A DNA stretch of 64,000 bases from IMG/VR virus record IMGVR_UViG_3300040771_000124, positions 1-64,000 of that record; one strand, given 5' to 3'. The notes beneath the pieces are model-generated. The model did no database searches, had not been told where the DNA came from, and saw only the letters and a list, made by a program, of their open reading frames with translations. Source of the stretch: a virus. The translations under genes were made by a program, and so were the position numbers. This document shows, in pieces, positions 50,587 to 59,706 of the stretch (the first letter of the stretch is position 1; each line of letters starts with the position of its first letter).

Positions 50587-53500
50587 GTCAAAGAACCTCC
50601 TATGATTTTACGAACGCTCGGGTTCTTTATGATGATTGTTGCTTGGGGACCAATCTGCGAGGCATCAAACGAAAACTCGTAATGAAGCTCCCAGTAGTGT
50701 GCGTTCTCTGATGGTAACGGAGTAGGCACCACAAGTGCAGGCGAGTGCATCTTTATAACCCGATCTTCAGTAGGAAGACGGCAGTAATCCATATCCGAAG
50801 GTGGCCAGAAGAACGGCTGATTCCCGTAAGAAGTTACCTTAGTACCGTAGCTGACCCCAATCTGGTTCTGGTAACAGGCCAGAGTTTGGTGCATAGCAAA
50901 ACATGTGTTGTTCATCCCAGACACAATGACATCGCATTCAGCACTCAAACGATCTCCTGGGGAGATGATTGTGTTGGGTACTGCCAGTGGATTAGGCAAG
51001 TTCGCATCAGGACCGTTGTACCCATAGTTATCCCACACACCATGCTGACGCTTAGGCATCTGAGCCACAAGAATAAAGCCCTGGTTCTTGTGTCCTGTTA
51101 CGGGCATGTTGACCACAATACGCAGCGAAGGAGTTCCTTCGTGAACAATTGGGGTAACTGTTACACCACCCGGTGCCCAATTACTGTCTTGCATGTACGC
51201 AGCCATGTTTGGAAATTCACCAACCAAGTCTGAGAAAATGTAGGACATAAAGTTGGAGTACGTGCCACCAACACCCATACCAATTGGGATGTCTTCAGCA
51301 TTAGAACAACGCCAGAATTTCCAGTTGTCAGGCACCTTACCGAACTGGTAACCGTTATGCAGAGTACCCACTTTCACTTGTGGACCGAGACCGGTTGCCC
51401 AACCAATGTCTGACATTGCCCACGAAGCACTGTTCGTAGCCGTATCAAATTGGGTGAAAGCAAACGTCGGGTTGGTTACCAAGTTTGGACCCAAAGTAAG
51501 AGGACCTAGTTTTCCTTCCTCACGAGCAGGTACGCCAGCAGCAATCATGGCAGCAGCAAGGACTTTACCCATTGCATAAGCGCCAGCTGCGGTAGGGTGC
51601 AGGCCATCGTTGGTGTACAACAAACCTGGGGCATCTGGACGGAAGTTACCCACAGTATCAGCACCTAGTGGGTCCACTAAGTTAGATATGTGGCCAGCAG
51701 GGTCGATACCATTAGGACCTACAAAGCTATCCCAGAAATCTACCAAGAAGATGTTAGGGGGCTGGTCAATGTTGATCCAGTCACGAATCCCTTGGTTAAT
51801 TTCCTGCAAGCGAGTAAGGATAGTCGCCTGTTGTTCCAACGGATACCCAGCCAAATAGAAGCGAGTACGGGGCAAAATCGTACCTAAGAAGACCCACTTA
51901 CCGTTTTTAGCAATATCAGTAGCAGCCCGTTTGATGTTGCTCAAAATGAGCGGTGCCGGATCGTTTGCTGACAGATCGTTAGTACCACCAAGCATGTAGC
52001 AAATATCAAAACTAGACAGGTTATTCAAAGCACCGTACATCGGCCCCATTGTCTCAAAGGTGTTGCTACCCAGAAACTGAGCCTCTTCCCACCATGTAGC
52101 CACTTTAGAACTGGCAACAGCAAACGAAGTACCTGAGTTGGCACCTGTCAAGTTAGGCTGAATACCGTGCTCAAGCACAGTACGGTGACCTAAGATCTGC
52201 TCAGCAATTACCCACCAACCTGCATAGCCGTTACCGTATACCTCATAACGGTTTGGTCCTGGCTGCTTAGGAATGTAAGCCGTATTTAGGTGAGTAATTG
52301 AGTCACCAACGTCAGCACCACGACGCCCAGGGAAAGGTACAGCAGCGTACGCAGGTACAACCCACTCAGCAGGCCCGTCAATCCAAACACCAGATTTCTC
52401 CCCAAGAGAGTCCCCAGGAATTTGTTGAAATTGCTTAAATTGGCTAATGCTAATTTCCTGTACATCAGAAGCAGGCCCAATATGTAAATTGGTACTGTAA
52501 GAAAGACCTGCCTCACTTTGAATAGTTACGCTTACTACCTGTTCTACAGAAGACTTAACGTCGAAAGAAACAGAAGACCCAGTATCGTAAGTGAGGTACA
52601 GAGGTTTGTTTTCAAAAACAAGACCATAGCGCACAGCCTCACCAGTACTGATGACTGCGTTCTCCGAAGGGAGATCAAAAGTTACATAACCGTCGGGTGT
52701 ACGGCTAGCGTAGTACTTAGTGCTAGGGGATACGGCATCCCAATTGGTCGAAGGGTCATCTATGTTTTCACGACCGTAAGCATAAGAGTAGGTCAGTGGA
52801 AAGTTGTTATGAGGCCCCAACGGACTGGCTTGGAATATGCGAGTAGTGTTCGATTCCTGCCCACAGGTAGTGACAAAAACCTTCATCATTTCATCGTAAG
52901 CAACGGCCCACATTGGATTCGTTGGTTCCAGATCTACACCCAACTTGAAAGCGTCAATGAACCAATGGATACCATCAGCAGCCGTGGATACTTCTTGGTC
53001 TGCCAACTTACGCCACATAGGCCATGCTTCATACAGCTCACCATAGCCGATAGCAACGTCAGGAATACTCACACAATAGCTGACACCGATTACGCCATTT
53101 ATGGCGGTCTTTAGCTGAATCTTCCCTGGTTCGCCATCGTCATGTTTTCCTGCAGGAATGGCCGGTTGACCAAAGCTACCACCGCGTTGAGCACCAAATA
53201 CCTTGTTGCCCCCAGCGTCAATGTAGTAGTCAATCTCAACACGACTACCTTCGGTCAAATCCGCGAATACGTTCTTCCAAACAAACTTGGCATCTTCAGA
53301 GACTGCTTGATAAACAATAGCTGCAGGTGGAGTTAGTTGACCAACACCGTTAGTGAAAGTCACTGCAGCTTCTGGATCACGTCCGTAGATGTAACCACTT
53401 AACGCGAGGTCACCGCTTGCTTGAAGGGGACCCCGTGCGTTAAATACAGCACCACCGTTACAAATCCAAGAGTGGTGCCAACCATTGTCGTCAGCATCTT

Positions 53501-53732
53501 CAGGACGCACCCCTTTGAAGAAACCATTGATGGCTCCTTCATAAAGAAACTTACCGTAAGCCAGCATTGCAGGATCTTGTGTTGCTGCAGCTGCCCGCAT
53601 AATCCCACGCATTAAAATAGAGACACCCTCACTAGAAGCAGTGCCGGGTGGCGTGTAGCCACCCAACGCTCCAGAGTCCGGCATCTGATTATTGAGGACT
53701 AAGCCCTCAGTTGTAATTAGAGGTGGGATCAT
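50583..53732 (-). CDS. Tail protein with SGNH/GDSL esterase domain, 1049 aa
   Basis: A 1049-residue protein. The N-terminal 450 residues include a helical, Trp-rich part (GYGELYEAWPMWRKLADQEV) and beta-sandwich-like segments. Residues about 470-725 form an SGNH hydrolase: block I GADVGDSITH (Ser478), block III LGGTND, and block V TNDGLHP (Asp709, His712). This is the catalytic set of GDSL esterases that remove acyl groups from polysaccharides. A GKLGPLTLGPNLVTNPTF junction leads to a C-terminal beta-rich module similar in layout to that of the 1145-aa tail protein. Probable role: deacetylation of a surface polysaccharide during adsorption. The substrate is not readable from sequence. Confidence 0.82.
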   Translation of the reverse strand: MIPPLITTEGLVLNNQMPDSGALGGYTPPGTASSEGVSILMRGIMRAAAATQDPAMLAYGKFLYEGAINGFFKGVRPEDADDNGWHHSWICNGGAVFNARGPLQASGDLALSGYIYGRDPEAAVTFTNGVGQLTPPAAIVYQAVSEDAKFVWKNVFADLTEGSRVEIDYYIDAGGNKVFGAQRGGSFGQPAIPAGKHDDGEPGKIQLKTAINGVIGVSYCVSIPDVAIGYGELYEAWPMWRKLADQEVSTAADGIHWFIDAFKLGVDLEPTNPMWAVAYDEMMKVFVTTCGQESNTTRIFQASPLGPHNNFPLTYSYAYGRENIDDPSTNWDAVSPSTKYYASRTPDGYVTFDLPSENAVISTGEAVRYGLVFENKPLYLTYDTGSSVSFDVKSSVEQVVSVTIQSEAGLSYSTNLHIGPASDVQEISISQFKQFQQIPGDSLGEKSGVWIDGPAEWVVPAYAAVPFPGRRGADVGDSITHLNTAYIPKQPGPNRYEVYGNGYAGWWVIAEQILGHRTVLEHGIQPNLTGANSGTSFAVASSKVATWWEEAQFLGSNTFETMGPMYGALNNLSSFDICYMLGGTNDLSANDPAPLILSNIKRAATDIAKNGKWVFLGTILPRTRFYLAGYPLEQQATILTRLQEINQGIRDWINIDQPPNIFLVDFWDSFVGPNGIDPAGHISNLVDPLGADTVGNFRPDAPGLLYTNDGLHPTAAGAYAMGKVLAAAMIAAGVPAREEGKLGPLTLGPNLVTNPTFAFTQFDTATNSASWAMSDIGWATGLGPQVKVGTLHNGYQFGKVPDNWKFWRCSNAEDIPIGMGVGGTYSNFMSYIFSDLVGEFPNMAAYMQDSNWAPGGVTVTPIVHEGTPSLRIVVNMPVTGHKNQGFILVAQMPKRQHGVWDNYGYNGPDANLPNPLAVPNTIISPGDRLSAECDVIVSGMNNTCFAMHQTLACYQNQIGVSYGTKVTSYGNQPFFWPPSDMDYCRLPTEDRVIKMHSPALVVPTPLPSENAHYWELHYEFSFDASQIGPQATIIIKNPSVRKIIGGSLT

Positions 53733-53748
53733 CTTCTTTACCTATGCC

Positions 53749-55203
53749 TTAGACTAGAGTACCGGGAATGGACAAGAATACTGTAATTCCTACTGCCCAA
53801 CCCATACGGTTTTCTAAGTAGACCTTACCTGCAGCGACGGAAATTGTAATTTTTCCAGCTGCTCCTGTAGTTCCCGAAAGAATCCCGGTCAACACACCAC
53901 CTCCCCCCGCCAAAGTAGGGTAAATTGTGGGAGTGCCTGCTGTGTTAAAAGCAAACTGAGTAACTGGTAGGGAACCAAGTGCGGCTAGGTAAACCATTCC
54001 CCAGCCTGCAGAGTTAGCTGCAATGTTCCAAGAAATCACACCATCATTTGGTACTGTAAAGTTACCGCTGATGTTACTGGCCCCACCGCCGCCGCCACCG
54101 GCTGCAGGAGTCTGCCAAGTAGCATCCCCATCAGCAGCACTGGCTTTAGCTAGTACTTGACCAGTTGCTCCGCCAACAGGGATTGCAGAACCAGTCGCAC
54201 CTTTGAGACTGGCAACAATTGCACCCCAAGCACCTGCTACTTTAGGACCGTAATAGTCACCGTTAGAACGTAAGTAGAAATCCCCGTCTACCCCAGTTCC
54301 ACCAGCAGGAACAGTAGTACCGGTCAGCCATTTGGCACCAGTAGCACCAGCTATACCTGCTATGCCCGCTATACCCTGTATCCCTCGGGTCGATATACCT
54401 GCAGGCCATATTCCACCTGCTTTAGGACCGTAAATCAGCTGAGCTGCTACATCTAATGCGTAGTCACCGTTTACGCCAGTAGCACCTGAAGGAGCACCTG
54501 TAGTAGTCAATACAGTATTGCCGTTCGTGCCATTAGTACCGTTTGTACCATTGGTGCCTGCAGTGCCGTTAGTGCCTGCAGATCCTGTAATAGCACTCAG
54601 CAAAACCAAGTCTGCCCAGCTGCCGCCTACTTGACGCCATTGAACAGCAGTCGCTGTTTTCTGCAACTCAACAGATAACCCATTAGCACCTGCTGGTGCT
54701 GCCAACTCAATCCAATTAGCCGTGTTGTTTCTTGGTAGTACCGACGACACGTAAGGCACCGTAGCATTCAGTACCCACATAGAAGTTGGGTTGACTGAGC
54801 CAGTAGAGAAAACGTAGTCGCCTGGGTTAAACGTAGCTGCAGCCCAGTTCCCTTTGTTAGTAAGGCCGGTGCCGGTATCCCCTTTATCACCTTTGATGTC
54901 CGTCAAGAGAAGGAGGTTATTCCAACCAACATCCCCAACGTATCGCCATTGGACATGAGTTGCTGTTTTTTGTAGCTCAACTTGTCGCCCATCAGCACCA
55001 GCAACACCGTTTGTACCAGCAGTACCGTTTGTGCCATTTGTGCCGGGAGCACCGGCTGGCACTGTGGCTATAATGAAAGCAGCCAAAGCAGCTTTACTTA
55101 TACGAACCGTTTCAAAAGCACCCCCCACACCATCAATAATGGCCATTAACTCAAACAAGTCAGTGTGGGTTGTCTTCAATTGGTACGTGTTTAACTTGCT
55201 CAT
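53749..55203 (-). CDS. Collagen-like tail fibre protein, 484 aa
   Basis: The N-terminal 50 residues (LNTYQLKTTHTDLFELMAII) probably anchor the fibre. Three Gly-x-y collagen-like runs follow (GTNGTNGTAGTNGVAG at about 55-72; GTNGTAGTNGTNGTNG at about 209-228; and GIQGIAGIAGIAGATG at about 275-290). Repeated QKTATAVQWR/QKTATHVQWR units lie between them, and a Gly-rich hinge (about 370) leads to a beta-rich C-terminal domain. This is the design of a trimeric phage fibre with repeated blocks. The run of short repeats at about 54,500-54,600 is a site where length could vary by slippage. It overlaps the GH5 tail protein gene by four bases (ATGA). Receptor specificity is unknown. Confidence 0.82.
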   Translation of the reverse strand: MSKLNTYQLKTTHTDLFELMAIIDGVGGAFETVRISKAALAAFIIATVPAGAPGTNGTNGTAGTNGVAGADGRQVELQKTATHVQWRYVGDVGWNNLLLLTDIKGDKGDTGTGLTNKGNWAAATFNPGDYVFSTGSVNPTSMWVLNATVPYVSSVLPRNNTANWIELAAPAGANGLSVELQKTATAVQWRQVGGSWADLVLLSAITGSAGTNGTAGTNGTNGTNGTNGNTVLTTTGAPSGATGVNGDYALDVAAQLIYGPKAGGIWPAGISTRGIQGIAGIAGIAGATGAKWLTGTTVPAGGTGVDGDFYLRSNGDYYGPKVAGAWGAIVASLKGATGSAIPVGGATGQVLAKASAADGDATWQTPAAGGGGGGASNISGNFTVPNDGVISWNIAANSAGWGMVYLAALGSLPVTQFAFNTAGTPTIYPTLAGGGGVLTGILSGTTGAAGKITISVAAGKVYLENRMGWAVGITVFLSIPGTLV

Positions 55204-58200
55204 GCGGATGCCTCAATAGGGGAGTTAAGCGAATCTGTCATTACTGATCCTGCAGTATCAGTCAACATAGCTGGTGTGACGACAGGGCCTGTAGTTACTC
55301 CAGGGGACGGGTCGATATTATTGTAAGGGAACGACCCGGTAATCACAGTAAGTTGTGAGTAATCGATCGAGACTGGTAGCGCGTTATCTGGCACGTCTGG
55401 GTTAATCGACATTAAGTTAAGAGCCAAACGGTTAGCACCGGCTGGGGCAGTAAACTCAACAAAGATGGTGCCTTCCTCTATTTCGGCACCTTGCGGACCA
55501 AAAGCAACATACAAATTATTTGGGTAACTTGACCAAGATTGGTCAGTAACCATCAACAGCAAGCCTACATGCCATGCAGCAAACTCCATGTTGGTGCCGC
55601 CCTTGACCTTAGCATCCCAGCGAATTTTGACAGCCAGGGTATGCTTCTGCCCGGCAACAATTGGGATTACTGCAAGGGTTGCGGTCTTGGTGACGTTTGC
55701 CCCAACCACAGTTTGATTAGCCTCTCGGGTAATCCGCTGCCAGTTCCCAGCCACTTCGCTTGGAATCTGCTCCCCAGTATATCCCGCAGGTAGTGTGAGG
55801 TTTGTGGAAACACCATTAGAACCACCAGTAAACAGCGGGTTAGGGCAAAGGTTGCTGCCACCAACAGTCGTAGCCAAACCAAGCTTCCCGTCAATAGGGA
55901 TGCCAGCTAAGCACTTACTGTCAATCAGGTACTTACCAAGAACCGTATACCCGTAGTTACTGAAATGCAGGCCGTCAGCATTCATTACCCCGGCTTTACC
56001 ACGGTAAGACCCAGGTACACGTAACGCTTCAAACGCATCAAACAATGGGATACCAGTCTCCAAATGGTAGTCCTTAACTGCTTGGTTCCACACGGCCATA
56101 TTGGCATCTTGTCCAGTTGTGTCGTTACGTGGAGGAATCGTCCACAGCACTGGGTAGATGTTACGAGCAACAAGAGCAGTACATATTTGCTGGATATACG
56201 TAAAGGCAGAGATGCCCCCGTAAATACTGTTAGTACCAGAAGCAACCACACAGACTTTTGGTGGAGGAACCATGTCCATGACCTTGGACAGCTGCAGCTC
56301 AAGAGACTGCTGCGGCGTACTACCAGACACAGCCACGTTGCCTCGATGACGGAACACTTGGTTACCATAGAAGCAGGCTTTCTGCATCCAGCCATTGCTG
56401 AGATACAGACCACCCTCGGTAAGCGAGTCACCTACCGCAGTAATGCCGTAAGCATTACTTGGCAGAGTAATACTAACCAACGGACCTGTTGGATCTGGAT
56501 CTACGGGTGTGCCTATGTTGGAAGCAAAACCACTCACCAAGACAGTAAGAATACTTCCTGTGCTTGGGGTAATGCTCAATGTCCCAGTAAACGAACCCTC
56601 AGTGCTTGGAGTGAAGGTAACTGTAATAGTCGAGCTACTACCGGGAAGCACGGTCACATTCTGTGGGGAGACTGTATATCCAGCCCCACTTACTGTGTTC
56701 AATACCGAGATCGCAAAAGCTGAGTTGTTGTACACAGTCAATGTTTTCTGGGAAACGGTGCCCGCAGAAGTTTCAGCAAAACTCAATTGAGTTCCTGAAA
56801 GAGTCAGCGGTGCGACAACAACCGGAGTAATAAAGGTATCCAGATAAGGCAGCTTAAATTGTTGAGCAGCTCCCCAAGTACCCGCAGGTTGTTGTCCTAC
56901 CAGACCGTCTGGGTCACCACCAGGAGGCCACGCCCAGTAAGCAAAACCAACAGCATGCTGCTCACAGTACGCACCCAAGGTATCCAACCACTGCTCATCT
57001 AACGCAAGGTCTTGGGCACTGTAAGCAGAGCCACCACCAGTGATAGGGTCACCACCAATTCGGAGGTAAGAACCGAACTCACCAATCCAAACAGGGGCGA
57101 TATTCTCTTCAACCAAGTAACCCCACTGTCGGCTCCAAACATCTGGCATGTTGGCTGGGAAAGCCAAGCCAGCGTAAGTATTCCCGACTCGTGTTGCAGG
57201 AGTGAACCAAGGTTGCAAGGCAACGCCCTGTAGGTACGCACCGTACTCATGGGGGGAGTAGACAACCTTGTTAGGTACGTTTAGTACCACTGGTTCCATA
57301 CGAGCTTCATCCAGCTTACCCGACCACCAAGTGCTCCATGTGTATTTGCCTTCAAGGCTTGCTGCATCAGTCTCATGACCAACAGGGGTGTGGTCAATGT
57401 TGCCTGTGTTTCCCTCACAGATAACAAGTACATCGGGGTTTACAGCGTGAATGGCATTACCAGCCCGCTCGTAGAAACCGAGAATACCGTCTACCGGGTT
57501 ACGGTCCCATACGCAGTTATGCGGCTCGTTGATGATGTCGAAACCACACACAACAGGGCGGTTCTTATAGCGATTGGCCAAGAAGACATGAGCAGCAATT
57601 GCCTGAGCTTCGTTGCGAGCTTCTCGACGAATGCCACCAGTTTGGCCAGGATCATTAGGATTAGTAGTGGTGTACCACTTACCGTGGGTAGCCAACACGT
57701 TGTCGTTGTCAGGAGCTAGAGTGTGCATATCAAAGACAATGCGTAGCTTTAGGGCCTCACACCAATCAACAAACAGATCCAAGATCTGAATAGTTGTCTT
57801 CACGTTCTGAGGGTTTTCTCCCACAGTAGAGACAAGAAACTCAGGGTTAGCATCTACGTTAATGTAGGTAGAGTTCCAATCCCCACCAATGGTGTTTGGC
57901 TTAGTACCCGCCCACGTAACGTCCTGAGAAAAGAGAAGGCGAATAGAGTCGAAGCCAAGGCGTTTGATCTCTTCCAGCATACCTTCCTTGAGGACGCCGT
58001 TAATGCTTTTGGTACGGAATGGACGGGTCCACGCACCACTCGGTACACCAATCTGCTCAAAGCCGTACCAGTTCACAGAACGCAGCTGAACAACAGAGCC
58101 TGCACCCTTGTTGTCTTTCAACTTGCTGCCATCAGCCGAGAGGTAAGTAAGAGCAGACAGGCTTGCAGCCGTAGCCACACCACTCATAGGTATCTCATGG

Positions 58201-58637
58201 GCAGTGTTCTTGGCGTTTGAGTACACCAACAGACTGCCTGTCTTAGTACCTACGCTGGTAGGAGAGAAACGTAAGACAAGGGGTGCATTACCACCTGCAG
58301 CAATCTCTGTCGGGTAAGCCCCAACAATACTGAAACCAATAGGCACGGCCACACTACTAATCAGTAGGGGTAGCTCACCCGGATTACGTAGGGTAACCGT
58401 AAGGTTCGGAGAAATGTTCCCAACTACCGTAGATGGGAAAATGATGTTGGTAGGGGTAATACCAAATTCCGGAGCAGGCACATTCTCAAAACTCTCCCCA
58501 CGTAAAGAAAGAGTGTGCGGACTGCTTGGGGTATTGCTCGTAAAGCTAAGCGACCCAGTACGTACCCCAGTAGCTATGGGATTAAACCGTACCTTTACGT
58601 CAACTGAACCAAACGGCGGAATAGTAATTTCAGTCAT
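55200..58637 (-). CDS. Tail protein with GH5 cellulase-like and SGNH esterase domains, 1145 aa
   Basis: Domain order: the second half of an Ig-like (ASPM/SPD-2/Hydin, choice-of-anchor-D) domain (1-50), a full Ig-like domain (51-150), and a GH5 glycosidase (about 155-610) with acid/base Glu371 in FDIINEPHN, nucleophile Glu520 in VWIGEFGSY and a PHEYG stretch. A third Ig-like domain follows (about 620-710). Next is an SGNH hydrolase (725-900) with Ser738 in VGDSLTEGG, SGTNS, and Asp888/His891 in NADGLHFS, and finally a C-terminal beta-sandwich. GH5 enzymes mainly cut beta-1,4-glucans and mannans, and SGNH enzymes remove acetyl groups, so the protein looks like a two-step depolymerase. It starts at an ATGA overlap with the upstream gene, in the middle of an Ig-like fold. 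Confidence 0.88.
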   Translation of the reverse strand: MTEITIPPFGSVDVKVRFNPIATGVRTGSLSFTSNTPSSPHTLSLRGESFENVPAPEFGITPTNIIFPSTVVGNISPNLTVTLRNPGELPLLISSVAVPIGFSIVGAYPTEIAAGGNAPLVLRFSPTSVGTKTGSLLVYSNAKNTAHEIPMSGVATAASLSALTYLSADGSKLKDNKGAGSVVQLRSVNWYGFEQIGVPSGAWTRPFRTKSINGVLKEGMLEEIKRLGFDSIRLLFSQDVTWAGTKPNTIGGDWNSTYINVDANPEFLVSTVGENPQNVKTTIQILDLFVDWCEALKLRIVFDMHTLAPDNDNVLATHGKWYTTTNPNDPGQTGGIRREARNEAQAIAAHVFLANRYKNRPVVCGFDIINEPHNCVWDRNPVDGILGFYERAGNAIHAVNPDVLVICEGNTGNIDHTPVGHETDAASLEGKYTWSTWWSGKLDEARMEPVVLNVPNKVVYSPHEYGAYLQGVALQPWFTPATRVGNTYAGLAFPANMPDVWSRQWGYLVEENIAPVWIGEFGSYLRIGGDPITGGGSAYSAQDLALDEQWLDTLGAYCEQHAVGFAYWAWPPGGDPDGLVGQQPAGTWGAAQQFKLPYLDTFITPVVVAPLTLSGTQLSFAETSAGTVSQKTLTVYNNSAFAISVLNTVSGAGYTVSPQNVTVLPGSSSTITVTFTPSTEGSFTGTLSITPSTGSILTVLVSGFASNIGTPVDPDPTGPLVSITLPSNAYGITAVGDSLTEGGLYLSNGWMQKACFYGNQVFRHRGNVAVSGSTPQQSLELQLSKVMDMVPPPKVCVVASGTNSIYGGISAFTYIQQICTALVARNIYPVLWTIPPRNDTTGQDANMAVWNQAVKDYHLETGIPLFDAFEALRVPGSYRGKAGVMNADGLHFSNYGYTVLGKYLIDSKCLAGIPIDGKLGLATTVGGSNLCPNPLFTGGSNGVSTNLTLPAGYTGEQIPSEVAGNWQRITREANQTVVGANVTKTATLAVIPIVAGQKHTLAVKIRWDAKVKGGTNMEFAAWHVGLLLMVTDQSWSSYPNNLYVAFGPQGAEIEEGTIFVEFTAPAGANRLALNLMSINPDVPDNALPVSIDYSQLTVITGSFPYNNIDPSPGVTTGPVVTPAMLTDTAGSVMTDSLNSPIEASA

Positions 58638-59284
58638 GGGATTATCTCGAAATCACCGGTCACAGTGAGGTTGTCTATTATCAGGGGTTGGTTACCCACG
58701 TTCGATAAACGGATTGTGGTAACCCCAGAGGTGCTACCTAATTCAACGGGATCTACGTATGACACTTCAGTGAGAGACATAGATAGGGCAGGACCGGTTG
58801 ATGTAATCGCCGGTAGTGTCGCCCGTTGAAGAAATTCCCACAGACCCGTAAGCATCTTGTTAGTGAGACCCAGGTAATCCAACGAAGAGGCAGCTATTAA
58901 GCTAACCCGCTCTTTCGGGAGGTTCTCAAACTCAATGTCGAAGTAGCCAGTAAAATTTCCCTCAATTTGGGGGGCAAATACGATCTCAATTTTGAAATCA
59001 CGATCTGCCTTAATTTCGGTGGGAAGCACTGTGGGGAAAGTAAACGCAACCCCATTCAAGCTAATGGACTTAACAACCAGGGTTTGAAAACCCGTATTGG
59101 TGATTGTAAATTCCAAAGGAGTGACCGAGCCGAGTACCCTAGTACCGTAGTCCAAAACTCGTGGACTAATGTCAACAAGGAAAGGTGGTTTACCACCCAC
59201 CCATAAGGGGATCACTCGGCTTGAGTGATTCCTTATAGGGTTCTCTTTAGAGAACTCGGTTAGCGACATATTGTCTTCAGACAT
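58634..59284 (-). CDS. Tail-associated Ig-like protein, 216 aa, possibly the N-terminal part of the GH5 tail protein
   Basis: The 216-residue protein contains one full Ig-like ASPM/SPD-2/Hydin-type domain (about 30-130; VLDYGTRVLGSVTPLEFTIT, then IVFAPQIEGNFTGYFDIEF). It then carries only the first half of a second one, ending LTVTGDFEIIP at the stop. The missing strands (TITIPPFGSVDVKVRFNPI-like) are the first residues of the next protein, shifted by one base. The two genes may therefore be one protein joined by a -1 shift, or a natural split, or a sequencing error. The N-terminal 25 residues probably attach to the virion neck or tail. Position suggests the N4 gp66 (appendage) region. Confidence 0.72.
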   Translation of the reverse strand: MSEDNMSLTEFSKENPIRNHSSRVIPLWVGGKPPFLVDISPRVLDYGTRVLGSVTPLEFTITNTGFQTLVVKSISLNGVAFTFPTVLPTEIKADRDFKIEIVFAPQIEGNFTGYFDIEFENLPKERVSLIAASSLDYLGLTNKMLTGLWEFLQRATLPAITSTGPALSMSLTEVSYVDPVELGSTSGVTTIRLSNVGNQPLIIDNLTVTGDFEIIP

Positions 59285-59286
59285 GA

Positions 59287-59706
59287 TTACACCCCGTAGG
59301 TCACATACCAGCGAATGCCTGAACCAATAAGGCTAGTGGGGGCGCTCATCTTTAGGCTGATCTTCAGAGCATTCTCTAAAATGTAGGAGGAGAAATACTC
59401 TTCCCCATAAAGGGCACCGTCAGACGCAACAAGGATTATTGAGCTGGCAACAACCATATTCTGGGCTACGCCTTCAGGCAGCGGGATAGTGACCAATGCC
59501 CCCAGTTGCCCGGACACACCCTCAACAACTTGTGAGTTACGCAGCTGAGTGGATACCAGTAACAGGTCTTCCATGTGGTCAGCAACGTATTGAAGAAGCT
59601 CAAGATTTTTAGAAACCAGGGCTACCTTGTCGTAGGCAGTGCCGATCATTTTATCCACTAGAGGGGCAGAGCCGCCCATTGGGTCAGTGCTTGGACGAAA
59701 AGACAT
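59287..59706 (-). CDS. Hypothetical neck/appendage-region protein, 139 aa
   Basis: A 139-residue protein with a helical first half (YDKVALVSKNLELLQYVADH; LLLVSTQLRN) and a beta-rich second half (LGALVTIPLPEGVAQNMVVA; GIRWYVTYGV). It lies between the putative adaptor and the tail Ig-like genes, with a one-base overlap upstream and two bases to the next start. The order suggests it sits at the fibre attachment or neck; similar small proteins precede fibres in other podoviruses. No named family is recognised. Confidence 0.65.
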   Translation of the reverse strand: MSFRPSTDPMGGSAPLVDKMIGTAYDKVALVSKNLELLQYVADHMEDLLLVSTQLRNSQVVEGVSGQLGALVTIPLPEGVAQNMVVASSIILVASDGALYGEEYFSSYILENALKISLKMSAPTSLIGSGIRWYVTYGV

